From NCBI GenBank assembly GCA_955652255.1, contig CATPAW010000218.1, forward strand, positions 1 to 19,472: a stretch of DNA of 19,472 bases, given 5' to 3'. The DNA comes from an uncultured Chthoniobacterales bacterium (GTDB lineage: Bacteria > Verrucomicrobiota > Verrucomicrobiia > Chthoniobacterales > UBA10450). The number at the start of each line of letters is the position of its first letter. Within the stretch, counting starts at the first letter, position 1. Positions 7,634-15,847 of this stretch are shown here, piece by piece. The notes under the pieces were generated by a model. The model searched no databases and was not told where the DNA came from. It saw nothing but the letters and a program-made list of their open reading frames with translations. Made by a program: the position numbers and the translations under genes.

Positions 7634-7684
7634 CAGCGCTCTATGAACGTCGCGTTGATTTGTCGTCATAGACCGCCGCTACAG
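7628..7684. repeat. Inverted repeat between convergent genes, containing both stop codons
   Basis: The left arm 7628-7646 and right arm 7666-7684 are complementary at 16 of 19 positions (CTGTAACAGCGCTCTATGA against TCATAGACCGCCGCTACAG), with a 19-base loop. The MFS stop TAA (7631-7633) and the thpR stop TGA (7668-7666) both lie in the arms. The final thpR residues CSGGL are encoded by the right arm. It may act as a two-way terminator, although no T-tract is present. Confidence 0.75.
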
Positions 7685-8220
7685 GAAAGTGTGAGCTCGC
7701 GCGTGTGAGCCGGGCCCGCCGGACCCAGTTTGCTCGAATAAAGATGAAACGATTCGACACGCACCAATCCCGCATCAAGATCGACATTCGATTTCAAAAA
7801 ACGGCGCACGAGATGCGACGAAACGTTCCGGCAACGCGCAAGCGTGATGTGCGGATGCCAGGGTCGCAAATCCGGTTCCAGACCGACGGCGACAGCGGCG
7901 TCGCTTACGCGCTTGTGCAACTGGAACAGGTGCGGATGTCCACGACCAACGCCGACCCAAATAATTTTCGGCGAATTTTTTGGCGGAAAGGTTCCCACGC
8001 CCGCGATCGGCAGAAAAAAAGCGCCGAAATGAATCAGGCTGAGTTTTTCGCGCAATTTTAGATCAACATCTTCCGGCACAGATCCAAAAAAAACGAGCGT
8101 GAGATGCATTTGCTCAGCGTCAACCCAACGGACGTCGCGAATTTTCGGGTCAAGATCGACAAGGACGTGTTTGATTGATTCCGGCAATTCGATTGCAGCA
8201 AAGAGGCGCTTTGCTTTCAC
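7666..8220 (-). CDS. thpR: RNA 2',3'-cyclic phosphodiesterase (2'-5' RNA ligase family, LigT/ThpR)
   Basis: A 184-residue 2H phosphoesterase. The two catalytic HxTx motifs are MHLTLVFFG (HLTL at 39-42) and HPHITLAR (HITL at 124-127), spaced as in the LigT/ThpR family, and the N-terminus KRLFAAIELPESIK is the standard family opening. Members hydrolyse RNA 2',3'-cyclic phosphates and can join 2'-5' linkages in vitro. The start is GTG at 8220, overlapping the SDR stop as GTGA, so translation is probably coupled. The last five residues come from an inverted-repeat arm, so the original C-terminus may have been replaced or trimmed. Two dispersed 10-mers (7777, 8152) are read as VDL. It is one of three cyclic-phosphate-related genes in the window. 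Confidence 0.92.
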   Translation of the reverse strand: MKAKRLFAAIELPESIKHVLVDLDPKIRDVRWVDAEQMHLTLVFFGSVPEDVDLKLREKLSLIHFGAFFLPIAGVGTFPPKNSPKIIWVGVGRGHPHLFQLHKRVSDAAVAVGLEPDLRPWHPHITLARCRNVSSHLVRRFLKSNVDLDAGLVRVESFHLYSSKLGPAGPAHTRELTLSCSGGL

Positions 8221-9098
8221 CGAATCTCCGACCCGCGACGCGGCTCATCGCCAGCAGGTCCACCCGGCGATGGCAAACAGGCGTTCGCCATTTTCATCAT
8301 CCGCCCGAAGAGATTTGGAAAAAGCGCGTTCGCCATAATGATAAACCGCGCCGACACCGGCATGACAAGCGCGGGCCGGCCGCTGGCGCACGCCGCGAAA
8401 ATTTTTCTCGCCGCTCGCTCAGCGGAAATGGAAGCAAATGGCAATCTGCTCGCTGCCGTAAATCGTTTGTATTCGGCTGCGTGGTCGCCCTTGAATTTCG
8501 CGAAGCTGTGCGAACCGGTGCGCATCATTCCCGGTGTGACGGTGGTGACGTAAATATTTTCTCGCGCTAACTCCGCGCGAATCGCATCCGAGAAACCGGC
8601 GAGGCAGAACTTGCTCGCCGTGTATGGCGCCATGTGCGGAACGGCGATTTTCCCGCCGATGGAAGAGATGTTGACGATGCGTCCGTCGCCGCGCCGGCGG
8701 AAATGCGGAATCGCTTCGCCAATAATGTGGTAGGGCGCCCAAAAGTGAAGCATGATCGCTTTTTCGAAATCGGCGGGCTTCATGTGCGCGAGCGGGCCGA
8801 CTTCAATGATGCCGGCATTGTTGATCACAACATCGAGGCCGCCGAAGTGATCGACGATTTTTTCCACTGCTTGCTTGATCTGCGTGGGCTCAAGCAAATC
8901 GCATTCGACCGGCAGCGTGTCTCCGCCACGTCGCCTTAGATCATCGCAAGCCCGCGCCAGTTCGTTTGGATCGCGCGCGAGTAAGGCAACGCGTGCGCGA
9001 CGCGCACAAGCCTCCCGCGCCAGAGCCAGACCGAGTCCGCGCGAGCCACCGGTGATCAGAATGGTCCTGCCATCGAAAGAGAATCGGCTGGCAAACAT
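8217..9098 (-). CDS. Short-chain dehydrogenase/reductase (SDR)
   Basis: A classical NAD(P)-dependent SDR of 293 residues. The Rossmann nucleotide site is TGGSRGLG (16-23), NNAG is at 93-96, the catalytic serine lies in NISSIGG (about 145-146) and the YxxxK motif is Y159-TAS-K163. After the core, PGMMRTGSHSFAKFKG matches the SDR substrate-loop region, and a C-terminal extension (ALFPNLFGRMMKMANACLP) is amphipathic and might touch membrane. A basic residue (R20) in the glycine motif suggests NADPH, which is an inference. Substrate unknown. The ATG at 9098 is 15 bases downstream of the smpB stop, and the stop overlaps thpR, placing it inside the rpoZ-smpB-SDR-thpR run. Confidence 0.92.
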   Translation of the reverse strand: MFASRFSFDGRTILITGGSRGLGLALAREACARRARVALLARDPNELARACDDLRRRGGDTLPVECDLLEPTQIKQAVEKIVDHFGGLDVVINNAGIIEVGPLAHMKPADFEKAIMLHFWAPYHIIGEAIPHFRRRGDGRIVNISSIGGKIAVPHMAPYTASKFCLAGFSDAIRAELARENIYVTTVTPGMMRTGSHSFAKFKGDHAAEYKRFTAASRLPFASISAERAARKIFAACASGRPALVMPVSARFIIMANALFPNLFGRMMKMANACLPSPGGPAGDEPRRGSEIR

Positions 9099-9113
9099 AC
9101 GAACGATCTTGAT

Positions 9114-9575
9114 CTAAGCGTGGCGGCGATTGAAACGCGCGACTTCGCGCGCTGTCTCACGCTCGATGGCGCGTTTTTTCAGATCGGCTCGTTTGTCGCG
9201 CGCGACTTTGCCGTGGGCGAGACCGAGCTCAGCTTTCAGCTTTCCGTTCTTCCAATACAGTTTGAGAACGACCAGCGCACGCCCGGCGACTTGCGTCTCG
9301 CCGTAAAGCTTCGCGATCTCTTGCCGATGTAATAACAATTTGCGCACTCGTTTGGCTGCCGGAATTTCATGGCTGGCGCGCTCATATGGTTGAATGTCGG
9401 CGTTGTAGAGAAAAGCTTCGCCATTTTCGATGCGCGCGAAGGCGTCACTGATGTTCGCTTTGCCAGCGCGGATGGATTTGACCTCACTGCCCTTCAGCTC
9501 GATGCCAGCCTCGTAGCGCTCGAGAATGTGATAATCGCGCAGCGCCTTGCGATTAAGAATCGACTCGGCAGCCAT
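9114..9575 (-). CDS. smpB: SsrA-binding protein SmpB
   Basis: SmpB binds tmRNA and brings it to stalled ribosomes for trans-translation. The 153-residue protein has the full family pattern: N-terminal NRKALRDYHILERYEAGIELKGSEVKSIR with the KGSEVKS signature, GEAFLYNADIQPYERASHE, and the basic C-terminal tail KRADLKKRAIERETAREVARF that enters the decoding centre. Length is normal. The ATG at 9575 lies 27 bases downstream of the rpoZ stop, so the two are likely co-transcribed. The tmRNA gene (ssrA) was not found in the window. Confidence 0.97.
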   Translation of the reverse strand: MAAESILNRKALRDYHILERYEAGIELKGSEVKSIRAGKANISDAFARIENGEAFLYNADIQPYERASHEIPAAKRVRKLLLHRQEIAKLYGETQVAGRALVVLKLYWKNGKLKAELGLAHGKVARDKRADLKKRAIERETAREVARFNRRHA

Positions 9576-9602
9576 GATCGCGCCCTGAAACGCGACGGAA
9601 AT

Positions 9603-9818
9603 TCAGGCGCCGTCCGCGGAATCCTTGATCGATTCGTAGGTGAGCTTGCCGGCGATGATTTCCTTGAGCGCAATGTCGGTGAGAGAAGCGCGCGGACCTA
9701 CCTCCACCATCGGCCGATGTCCCAAACCGAGCTGACGCACGCGCTTGGAGACAACGTTGATCAGGAGTTGCTGATTTGGGATGACTTGGGCTGCTTCCTG
9801 GAGGAGTTGAGTCGTCAT
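9603..9818 (-). CDS. rpoZ: RNA polymerase omega subunit
   Basis: A 71-residue protein, MTTQLLQEAAQVIPNQQLL..., matching RpoZ, the small subunit that stabilises the beta' subunit. Diagnostic are VVSKRVRQLG, then the proline/glycine-rich HRPMVEVGPRASLTDIALKEI, followed by the EI.AGKLTYE stretch. Members are typically about 60-90 residues, so the length is normal. The frame stays open upstream to 10055, but that extension (about 79 residues) has no family resemblance, and ATG 9818 sits where homologues start. No strong Shine-Dalgarno is visible before it. It heads a minus-strand run with smpB, the SDR and thpR. Confidence 0.88.
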   Translation of the reverse strand: MTTQLLQEAAQVIPNQQLLINVVSKRVRQLGLGHRPMVEVGPRASLTDIALKEIIAGKLTYESIKDSADGA

Positions 9819-10175
9819 ATTGCGCAAGGAATGGACGGGGCGGAATGCTTCCGTCGGGAATTGAAGAATGGTCGGCGACTCGCCGGCAAGAACGAAGGGA
9901 GTGAGCGGCGGGGCGAGCATGATAAAAGGAGTGTTGACTTTGCGAGCAGCGCAAATGGTTGTCAACCGATTTGTTCGCGCAGTTGTCGATCTTTGGGGCG
10001 GAAGAAGTTTCGCCGGCGCAGCGCTAGCGCCGGGCACTTCGTGTCGCAAGAACAACCGGGTGGCGGAACAGAGACTTTCCTTGTCCTCGCTTCCATTCCA
10101 CGCATACTAGTTAGTGATCAATTAGCGCGATGCAGCGTTGGAATAATCGCGCGGCTCATCCATTTATGAAAATTT
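9819..10175. other. Non-coding gap upstream of rpoZ and tRNA-Pro
   Basis: About 357 bases with no convincing gene. It should hold the promoters for rpoZ (leftward) and tRNA-Pro (rightward), but I cannot place -35/-10 pairs with confidence. It contains one dispersed 10-mer (9984-9993) and a short GC-rich imperfect palindrome around 10015-10031. Open frames on both strands lack ribosome sites and family resemblance. Confidence 0.5.
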
Positions 10176-10249
10176 CGGGCTGTGGCTCAGCTTGGTAGAG
10201 CGCTGCGTTCGGGACGCAGAGGCCGTGGGTTCAAATCCCACCAGCCCGA
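10176..10249 (+). tRNA. tRNA-Pro (anticodon CGG), CCA not encoded
   Basis: The acceptor arms CGGGCTG (10176-10182) and CAGCCCG (10242-10248) pair fully, with discriminator A at 10249. The D arm is GGCTCAGCTTGGTAGAGC, the anticodon stem CTGCG/CGCAG has loop TTCGGGA (anticodon CGG), and the T arm holds GGTTCAAATCC. No CCA follows, unlike the tRNA-Ser gene at 1912. Confidence 0.96.
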
Positions 10250-10392
10250 TATCCTTCGAAATTAACAGCCCGCGGCCCGACGACGTGCAGAGACAGGATG
10301 ACATCGTTTTTCATTCGGGTGTGCACGTCTTGTCCGCGAAGAAGTGAGTTGCAGCCTAGTGGATTAGATGGTTGGATCGACAATTGCAAGGT

Positions 10393-10497
10393 ATGGGTTC
10401 TCTGAAGAAACGACGCAAAGCGAAAATTTCAAAACACAAGCGACGCAAGCGGATGAAGGAGAACCGGCATAAAAAGCGTTTGCGCTATAAGGCGTAG
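10393..10497 (+). CDS. Small basic AURKAIP1/COX24-like protein
   Basis: A 34-residue, strongly basic protein that begins MGSLKKRRKAKISKHKR and ends KKRLRYKA. The KKRRKAKISKHKRRKR...NRHKK pattern matches the short bacterial proteins annotated as AURKAIP1/COX24 domain-containing, whose mitochondrial relative is a small-subunit ribosomal protein (mS38). A ribosome-associated role is therefore likely but is inference. ATG 10393 is preceded closely by AAGGT. An overlapping frame from an ATG at 10369 reads a short peptide without family resemblance. It stands alone between tRNA-Pro and the TPR gene. Confidence 0.82.
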   Translation: MGSLKKRRKAKISKHKRRKRMKENRHKKRLRYKA

Positions 10498-10573
10498 CGC
10501 TCCACGCATTCTGATTGCTCGCTCGAGTGGCAACTGGTTTGCGAACCATGCCGCCACAGCTACAGTCGAAAAC

Positions 10574-12415
10574 ATGATAGGGCAGCAGCACTTGGGTGTC
10601 CGCGCTCTTCGCTATCTTTTTTGCCCGCTCCTGCTTTTTTCGCTGGCTAACCCCGCGAGCGCACGAACCCCGCGCGTGCTGCTGCCCAAGATCCAGCCTT
10701 CGCCTTCAGCGCAGAGAAAACTCGAGCCGCAGGACGATTCTTTTAGCCTCACGCCGGCGAAGGACCTCGTCCTTCGCCCGGAAGGCGAGCACCAGGCCGA
10801 GGCGCTTGCTCATTTCGTCGAAGGGACTTCGTTCGAAGAGAACGGCGAGATGAGCAAGGCGTTGGAAGCGTATCGTAAAGTGCTTAATGTCGATCCAGGG
10901 CAATCCGAACTTGCATCGCGTGTAGCCGCTTTGCTCGCACGGCAGGATGATTTTCCACAGGCGATCGATGTTCTTAAAGACGCGATCGCAAAAAATCCGA
11001 ATGAATCCGAGCCCTACCTCCAGCTTGCTTTCATTTACGCGAAGTACCTCAAAAAAACCGATCAAGCCGTCGATTACGCAAACCGGGCCATCGCACTCGA
11101 TCCACGGAACATCGAAGCTTATCAGCGTCTCTACGAAATCGAATTGGACGCCGGAGAGGAAAAAGAAGCGCTTCAATCACTCGACCGCGCCGCCAAAGTG
11201 CGCAGTGACGATCCGACATTCTGGACGAAACTGGGGAAACTTTATGCGTCAATCGTCTTCAGACCAGGTTCGGAATCGAAACCCGATGAAATTGCGCGCG
11301 TTAATGAAATTTTCAAAAGGGCAGCGGAACATGCCGGCGAGGATTCCGCGACCCTTAAGGACGTCGCGGACTATTACGCGTCTTCGCAGCAAATAAAGGA
11401 GGCAATCCCGCTCTATCTCCGCGTGCTCGAATTGCAACCTGACGATGTCAATGCGCGAGAAAAACTCGCCACTGGGTTCGTCTTGACGAACCAACGGGCG
11501 AAGGCGGTTGAGATGCTCGAGCAAATCATCAAACAGCACCCGGAAAAATACCAGCCATATGACTTGCTCGCCGAGGTTTTGGATGACGAGGCGCGATCAC
11601 TTCAGCGGGCAAACCAGATCGGGCAGGCAAAAGCCGAGTTCACAAAAGCGGCAGCAAATTACGAGCAAAGCCTGTTGATAAATCCCACTCGGGCCGGCAC
11701 GTACATGCGACTGGCGGAGTTGCTCCTCGGCCCCGTAAAAGATGCCGGGCGCGCGGTGAAACTTCTCACCGAAGCCCGCAGCCGTTTCGCGGACGCTCCT
11801 GAAATCATTTACTATCTTGCTCTTGCTCAGCGCGAAGCAAAGCATGCTCAACAAGCCGTCGCCACTTTTGAAGAGGCCCTGCACCAAGCTGAGCTCGAAG
11901 ACAATGAAATCGTCAACGCCCGTTTTTATTTTAATTATGGCGCCACCGCGGAGCAGGCAAGCCTGTATGAAAAAGCGGCCGACTTATTTCGCAAATCAAT
12001 TGCTCTGGATCCAGCGAACGCGGCCGAAGCCTACAACTATCTCGGCTACATGTGGGCGGAGCACAACCTGCACCTGGACGAAGCCGACGATATGATCAAA
12101 CACGCGCTCAAGATCGAGCCGAACAACGGCGCCTATCTCGACAGCCTCGGTTGGCTCGAGTTTCGACAGGGGAAATTTGAGCAAGCCCTGGCCGATTTGC
12201 TTCGCGCCGCTAAAAATATGGCACAGGATGATCCGGTCGTGTTCGAACACATCGGTGATACCTATCTAAAGCTGACCCGAGTGCCGCAGGCATTGGAAGC
12301 ATGGCAGAAGGCAATCGCGCTCGACCCTCAAAACAAAAAACTGGCGGAGAAGATCGAGAGTACCAAGACCACCATGACCAAAGGTGATCCAGCCAGGCGC
12401 GATCCGCTTCAATAA
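10574..12415 (+). CDS. Exported tetratricopeptide-repeat protein
   Basis: A 613-residue protein with an N-terminal signal peptide (LRYLFCPLLLFSLANPASA, cleavage likely after residue 30). A disordered stretch follows and then a long series of TPR units from about residue 75 to the C-terminus. Typical units are ALEAYRKVLNVDPGQSELA, AVDYANRAIALDPRNIEAY, AIPLYLRVLELQPDDVNA, AADLFRKSIALDPANAAEAYNYLGY and ALEAWQKAIALDPQNKKL. Such proteins serve as periplasmic or outer-membrane scaffolds. The closing units (YNYLGYMWAEHN, DSLGWLEFRQGKFEQAL) resemble those of outer-membrane TPR proteins seen widely in Gram-negatives. ATG 10574 is chosen because it directly precedes the signal peptide. The partner is unknown. 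Confidence 0.9.
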   Translation: MIGQQHLGVRALRYLFCPLLLFSLANPASARTPRVLLPKIQPSPSAQRKLEPQDDSFSLTPAKDLVLRPEGEHQAEALAHFVEGTSFEENGEMSKALEAYRKVLNVDPGQSELASRVAALLARQDDFPQAIDVLKDAIAKNPNESEPYLQLAFIYAKYLKKTDQAVDYANRAIALDPRNIEAYQRLYEIELDAGEEKEALQSLDRAAKVRSDDPTFWTKLGKLYASIVFRPGSESKPDEIARVNEIFKRAAEHAGEDSATLKDVADYYASSQQIKEAIPLYLRVLELQPDDVNAREKLATGFVLTNQRAKAVEMLEQIIKQHPEKYQPYDLLAEVLDDEARSLQRANQIGQAKAEFTKAAANYEQSLLINPTRAGTYMRLAELLLGPVKDAGRAVKLLTEARSRFADAPEIIYYLALAQREAKHAQQAVATFEEALHQAELEDNEIVNARFYFNYGATAEQASLYEKAADLFRKSIALDPANAAEAYNYLGYMWAEHNLHLDEADDMIKHALKIEPNNGAYLDSLGWLEFRQGKFEQALADLLRAAKNMAQDDPVVFEHIGDTYLKLTRVPQALEAWQKAIALDPQNKKLAEKIESTKTTMTKGDPARRDPLQ

Positions 12416-12472
12416 GCCACGATGTCGATCTTGCGTTGTTATTCCTGAAACAAAGAACGCTCGCATGCTTGC

Positions 12473-13840
12473 ATGAGCAGATATCCGACACCGTGGCAAC
12501 GCAAAACAATGTGGGCAGCGCTGTCCGCGTTCTTTATCGTTTTTCTTATCGCGATCGTCGGTTCGGTCATATGGGTGGCCGCGAACGTAATCGCGTTTCT
12601 TCAGCCAATCTTAATTCCGGTAGCGATCGCTGCGATCCTTGCTTATCTGCTTGATCCGCTCGTGACGCGAATGTGCAGAGGCGGTCTTGGCCGCACCAGA
12701 GCGGTTCTTCTTGTTTTCGCCATTGCCTTTTTCGCGCTCGGCGGATTGATCGCTTGGCTCGCACCGACGATTTCGATGCAGAGCGCGAATTTTGCGAGGG
12801 AACTTCCTGGCTACACCCAAAAAGCGCGAGATCGCGTTGTCGATCTTATTGTTCGCTACGATCGAACGTTTGGAATGCCCGGCGGTGTGCGCGGTAAAAC
12901 CGGATCGCCCACGACAAATTTTGTAAACTGGTTGCTCAGTTCTCCAGCGCCGCGTGCGCAGCCCAGCGCATCCACAACCGTCGCGCCATCCGCAACTCCA
13001 GCGCCGGAAGAGAGCGTGGCCCCAACCGAGACGATCGCGCCGGCCCCGGCCAAAGTCACCTCAGCGGACCGCCAGCGGATCCAGGAAGCAGTGCAAAGGG
13101 TAATTCCCAGCCTCGAACGTCAATTGCCTGCCTGGAGTGAAAAGTTTTGGAATCTTCTTAAAAAGAGCATCGGCGGTTTTCTTGGCGTCACAGGATTTCT
13201 GCTCAGCCTTGTGTTGGTGCCGATCTATTTGTTTTTCTTTTTAAAAGAAACTCCCCGCATTGAACAAAGATGGAAGGATTATCTGCCACTGCGCGCCTCG
13301 CCGCTCAAAGACGAAGTCGCGGAAGTCCTGTCCCAGATCAACCATTACATCATCGCTTATTTCCGAGGCCAGCTCCTGGTCTGTCTGGTGGACGGCACTC
13401 TCATCGGCAGCGCGTTGACCGTTATCGGCCTTAATTTTGCGCCACTCATAGGCGTTCTCGTCGTGATCCTGACGATGATTCCTTACATCGGCATCGTTCT
13501 TTGTTGGGTCCCCGCTGTGTTGATTGCGGCTTTTCAATGGGGCGACTGGTGGCACCCGTTTTGGGTGACGGTGATTTTCATCGTCATCCAAAATCTTGAA
13601 GGCATGTTCTACGCGCCACGTATCGTGGGAAACTCCGTCGGCCTTCATCCGATGACTGTGATTGTGTCGATCTTCGTCTGGGGCTTGCTCATAGGCGGAT
13701 TGTTGGGCCCAATCCTGGCCGTGCCTTTGACAGCCACGGTCAAGGTCCTGCTGATGCGTTATGTTTGGAGCCGTCGCCTGCGCGAGGAACAAATCGACTC
13801 AATAGAGCAAGTGCCCGCCGTCCAAAGCGCCAGGCATTAG
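12473..13840 (+). CDS. AI-2E/PerM family membrane protein
   Basis: A 455-residue membrane protein of the AI-2E transporter (PF01594, PerM/TqsA) family. N-terminal helices (about 17-60 and 78-98, with FLQPILIPVAIAAILAYLLDPLV) precede a large soluble segment. Then come the conserved C-terminal block with LVPIYLFFFLKETP, YIIAYFRGQLLVCLVDG, LIGVLVVILTMIPYIG and IVGNSVGLHPMTVIVSIF...GGLLGPILAVPLTA. The family exports small molecules or acts as an Na+/H+ antiporter; the substrate here is not predictable. Unusual is a Pro/Ala/Thr-rich stretch at about residues 155-200 between the N-terminal helices and the conserved block, likely a flexible linker. ATG 12473 has only a weak ribosome site. It follows the TPR gene by 57 bases, a gap containing a dispersed 10-mer. 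Confidence 0.9.
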   Translation: MSRYPTPWQRKTMWAALSAFFIVFLIAIVGSVIWVAANVIAFLQPILIPVAIAAILAYLLDPLVTRMCRGGLGRTRAVLLVFAIAFFALGGLIAWLAPTISMQSANFARELPGYTQKARDRVVDLIVRYDRTFGMPGGVRGKTGSPTTNFVNWLLSSPAPRAQPSASTTVAPSATPAPEESVAPTETIAPAPAKVTSADRQRIQEAVQRVIPSLERQLPAWSEKFWNLLKKSIGGFLGVTGFLLSLVLVPIYLFFFLKETPRIEQRWKDYLPLRASPLKDEVAEVLSQINHYIIAYFRGQLLVCLVDGTLIGSALTVIGLNFAPLIGVLVVILTMIPYIGIVLCWVPAVLIAAFQWGDWWHPFWVTVIFIVIQNLEGMFYAPRIVGNSVGLHPMTVIVSIFVWGLLIGGLLGPILAVPLTATVKVLLMRYVWSRRLREEQIDSIEQVPAVQSARH

Positions 13841-13892
13841 TTTCAACCGGCGCAACCAGCGCTGGCCACTTGCATTCTCTTTCACTCCGAGC

Positions 13893-13900
13893 AAAGGAGA
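13893..13900 (+). promoter_or_regulatory. Ribosome binding site deciding the start of the second TPR gene
   Basis: AAAGGAGA five bases before ATG 13906. The frame is open further upstream to 13765 but overlaps the preceding gene, so this site fixes the start. Confidence 0.75.
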
Positions 13901-13905
13901 CAAAA

Positions 13906-15843
13906 ATGGCGGGAAAAACTAGACGCGTGCGGCGCAAAAGAAAAAGCCGAGCCTCCCGCGGCATCACACTTTTCTCCCCTTTCGGACGTCACTTATCGCC
14001 GTTACGCATTGGAATCTTAATCGCTACTACCGCACTCGCCTTCGTGTTCAGCACGATTTTTTTCGGCTACACCTCGGAGCTTTACAATGCCTGGCGTCAG
14101 AAGCGTTTGCTCCAGCGAGCGAACATGTTGCTAAGCGAGGGCAATCTGAACGAAGCGATGGCGGTGGCGCAGCAGGCTAATCTCAATGAAGCAATGAAAA
14201 TTGCGAAGGAGGCTCTGCGAATCCAGCCCGATTCCCTACCTGCGTTTTATGTTTTGGCTGAAGCGGCGGAGAAACGCGGCCTTCAGGAAAGCGTTTCCTG
14301 GCGCGCCCAAATCGCTCGCCTTCTACCGCGCGATCTGGATAGCCAGCTAAATCTTGCCTCGGCCGCTCTGCGATTTGGCCAACTCGATATCGCCCGAAAA
14401 GCGCTCGACAATGTTTCCTCCAGCGACCGCGACAAAGCTGCCTTCCATGTCGTCGCCGGCTGGTTGGCACGCGCCGAGGGAAATTTCGCCGAGCAAGAGC
14501 AGCAATTCGCGGCCGCGGTCAGGAAAGGACCAGGCAACGATCTCTATCAATTTAATCTTGCCGCATTGCAAATCCGGTCCCCCGAAAAGGAAAAAAGCGC
14601 AAACGCGCGCGCCACCCTCGACCGGCTTAGCAAGCTCACTTCTTTCCGAACCGGGGCGTTGCGCGCCTTGCTGAACGATGCCGTGGACCGCAACGACTTT
14701 GCCGCAGCTGACGCACTCGCTCAGCAGCTCCAGATGTCGCAACAGGTCACCTTCAGTGATTATCTGCTTTGTTTGAATTTTTATCGCAAGCTCGACGATA
14801 AAAAATTCGAAGCCCTGCTGGAAAAGGTAAAACCAGTTGCCGCGCGCGATCCATCCGATCTCGCGCTCCTCATGTATTGGATGAATAACAACGGTCTCTC
14901 TGCGGAAGTTCTCGACTGGATCGACGAGCTGTCTTCCAACATCACGACTCGTCCCCCAGTCGCCATCGCTGTTGCCGAAGCATTTGCCAATAAAAAAGAC
15001 TGGTCGCGGCTCAGGCGCTGGACCCGCAGCGGCTCATGGATGGACGAGGATTATTTACGGCTCGCTTACCAGGCTTTCGCCGCGCGCGAATCGCGGCAAT
15101 CCATCGCCGACGCGGAATTCGCTTCGCTCTGGCGCGCGGCCGAGCGAGACGCCAACGACCAGCCCGACCGGGAAATCAAGCTCGCACGGCTCGCGACCAG
15201 ATGGAATTTATCGATCGAAGCGGATGAACTTTGGTCACGCGTTTCCCGAAATCCTTCGACTCGACGCGAAGCGCTTGATTCGCTTTATCGCCTTTATCGC
15301 GCAAACAACGAAATCAGAAAAGTTTATGATGTTCTCCAGCGTTTGCACGAAAGCTCTCCGAATGAACCGGCCATCACCGCGAACCTCGCGCGGCTTGGCC
15401 TGACTATTGACCAAAACACAATTGAAGCACAGCAACTCGCAAAAGAAGCTTATGACCGCGCACCCAACGACGTTAATTGCGCTGTCACCTACGCGTTTTC
15501 TCTCTACAGCATAGGCCGCACAAACGAGGGGCTCGAGATTGTAAAAAAATTACCGCCCGATCAATTGCACGATCCCCACGCCGCGGTTTACGTCGCGCTG
15601 TTTTTGATCGACGAAAACCAGACCGACGCGGCCCGGGATTACATAGAAGCTGCGGAGCGAGGTCCGATTTATCTCGAAGAAAAAAGATTACTCGCCGAAG
15701 CCAGGACGAAGCTGGCTTCGGCTTCGCCCACCCCATCGCCGCCGCCTTCGCTGTCACCGGTAGCTCCAACACCAGCGTCGGCATCCACGCCAGGATCGAC
15801 ATCGGCGCCATCCCCCGCGCCTGCACCGTCGGCTTTGCCATAA
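13906..15843 (+). CDS. Membrane-anchored TPR protein with Pro/Ser-rich tail
   Basis: A 645-residue protein. The N-terminus is very basic (GKTRRVRRKRKSRASR), followed by one membrane helix at about 34-56, so the bulk is probably outside the cytoplasm. TPR-like helical repeats fill most of the rest, for example AMKIAKEALRIQPDSLPAFY and ANMLLSEGNLNEAMAVAQ. The C-terminal 40 or so residues are low-complexity proline, serine and alanine, resembling a spacer or wall-spanning tail. LNEAMAVAQQA and NLNEAMKIAKEA are an adjacent near-duplicate. ATG 13906 is preceded by AAAGGAGA. The stop lies four bases from the end of the convergent rtcB gene. No exact dispersed 10-mer is found in this nearly 2-kb gene. 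Function unknown beyond a scaffold role. Confidence 0.87.
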   Translation: MAGKTRRVRRKRKSRASRGITLFSPFGRHLSPLRIGILIATTALAFVFSTIFFGYTSELYNAWRQKRLLQRANMLLSEGNLNEAMAVAQQANLNEAMKIAKEALRIQPDSLPAFYVLAEAAEKRGLQESVSWRAQIARLLPRDLDSQLNLASAALRFGQLDIARKALDNVSSSDRDKAAFHVVAGWLARAEGNFAEQEQQFAAAVRKGPGNDLYQFNLAALQIRSPEKEKSANARATLDRLSKLTSFRTGALRALLNDAVDRNDFAAADALAQQLQMSQQVTFSDYLLCLNFYRKLDDKKFEALLEKVKPVAARDPSDLALLMYWMNNNGLSAEVLDWIDELSSNITTRPPVAIAVAEAFANKKDWSRLRRWTRSGSWMDEDYLRLAYQAFAARESRQSIADAEFASLWRAAERDANDQPDREIKLARLATRWNLSIEADELWSRVSRNPSTRREALDSLYRLYRANNEIRKVYDVLQRLHESSPNEPAITANLARLGLTIDQNTIEAQQLAKEAYDRAPNDVNCAVTYAFSLYSIGRTNEGLEIVKKLPPDQLHDPHAAVYVALFLIDENQTDAARDYIEAAERGPIYLEEKRLLAEARTKLASASPTPSPPPSLSPVAPTPASASTPGSTSAPSPAPAPSALP

Positions 15844-15847
15844 CAGG

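Noticed and set aside
9819..10055. Upstream in-frame extension of rpoZ (79 more residues)
   Set aside because: The extension has no omega-subunit features; known omega subunits start at the position of ATG 9818.
9868..10110. Plus-strand open frame upstream of tRNA-Pro
   Set aside because: No ribosome site, no family resemblance, and it overlaps the expected rpoZ promoter region.
13765..13905. Upstream extension of the second TPR gene into the AI-2E gene
   Set aside because: AAAGGAGA lies five bases before ATG 13906, and the extension is read within the preceding gene in another frame.
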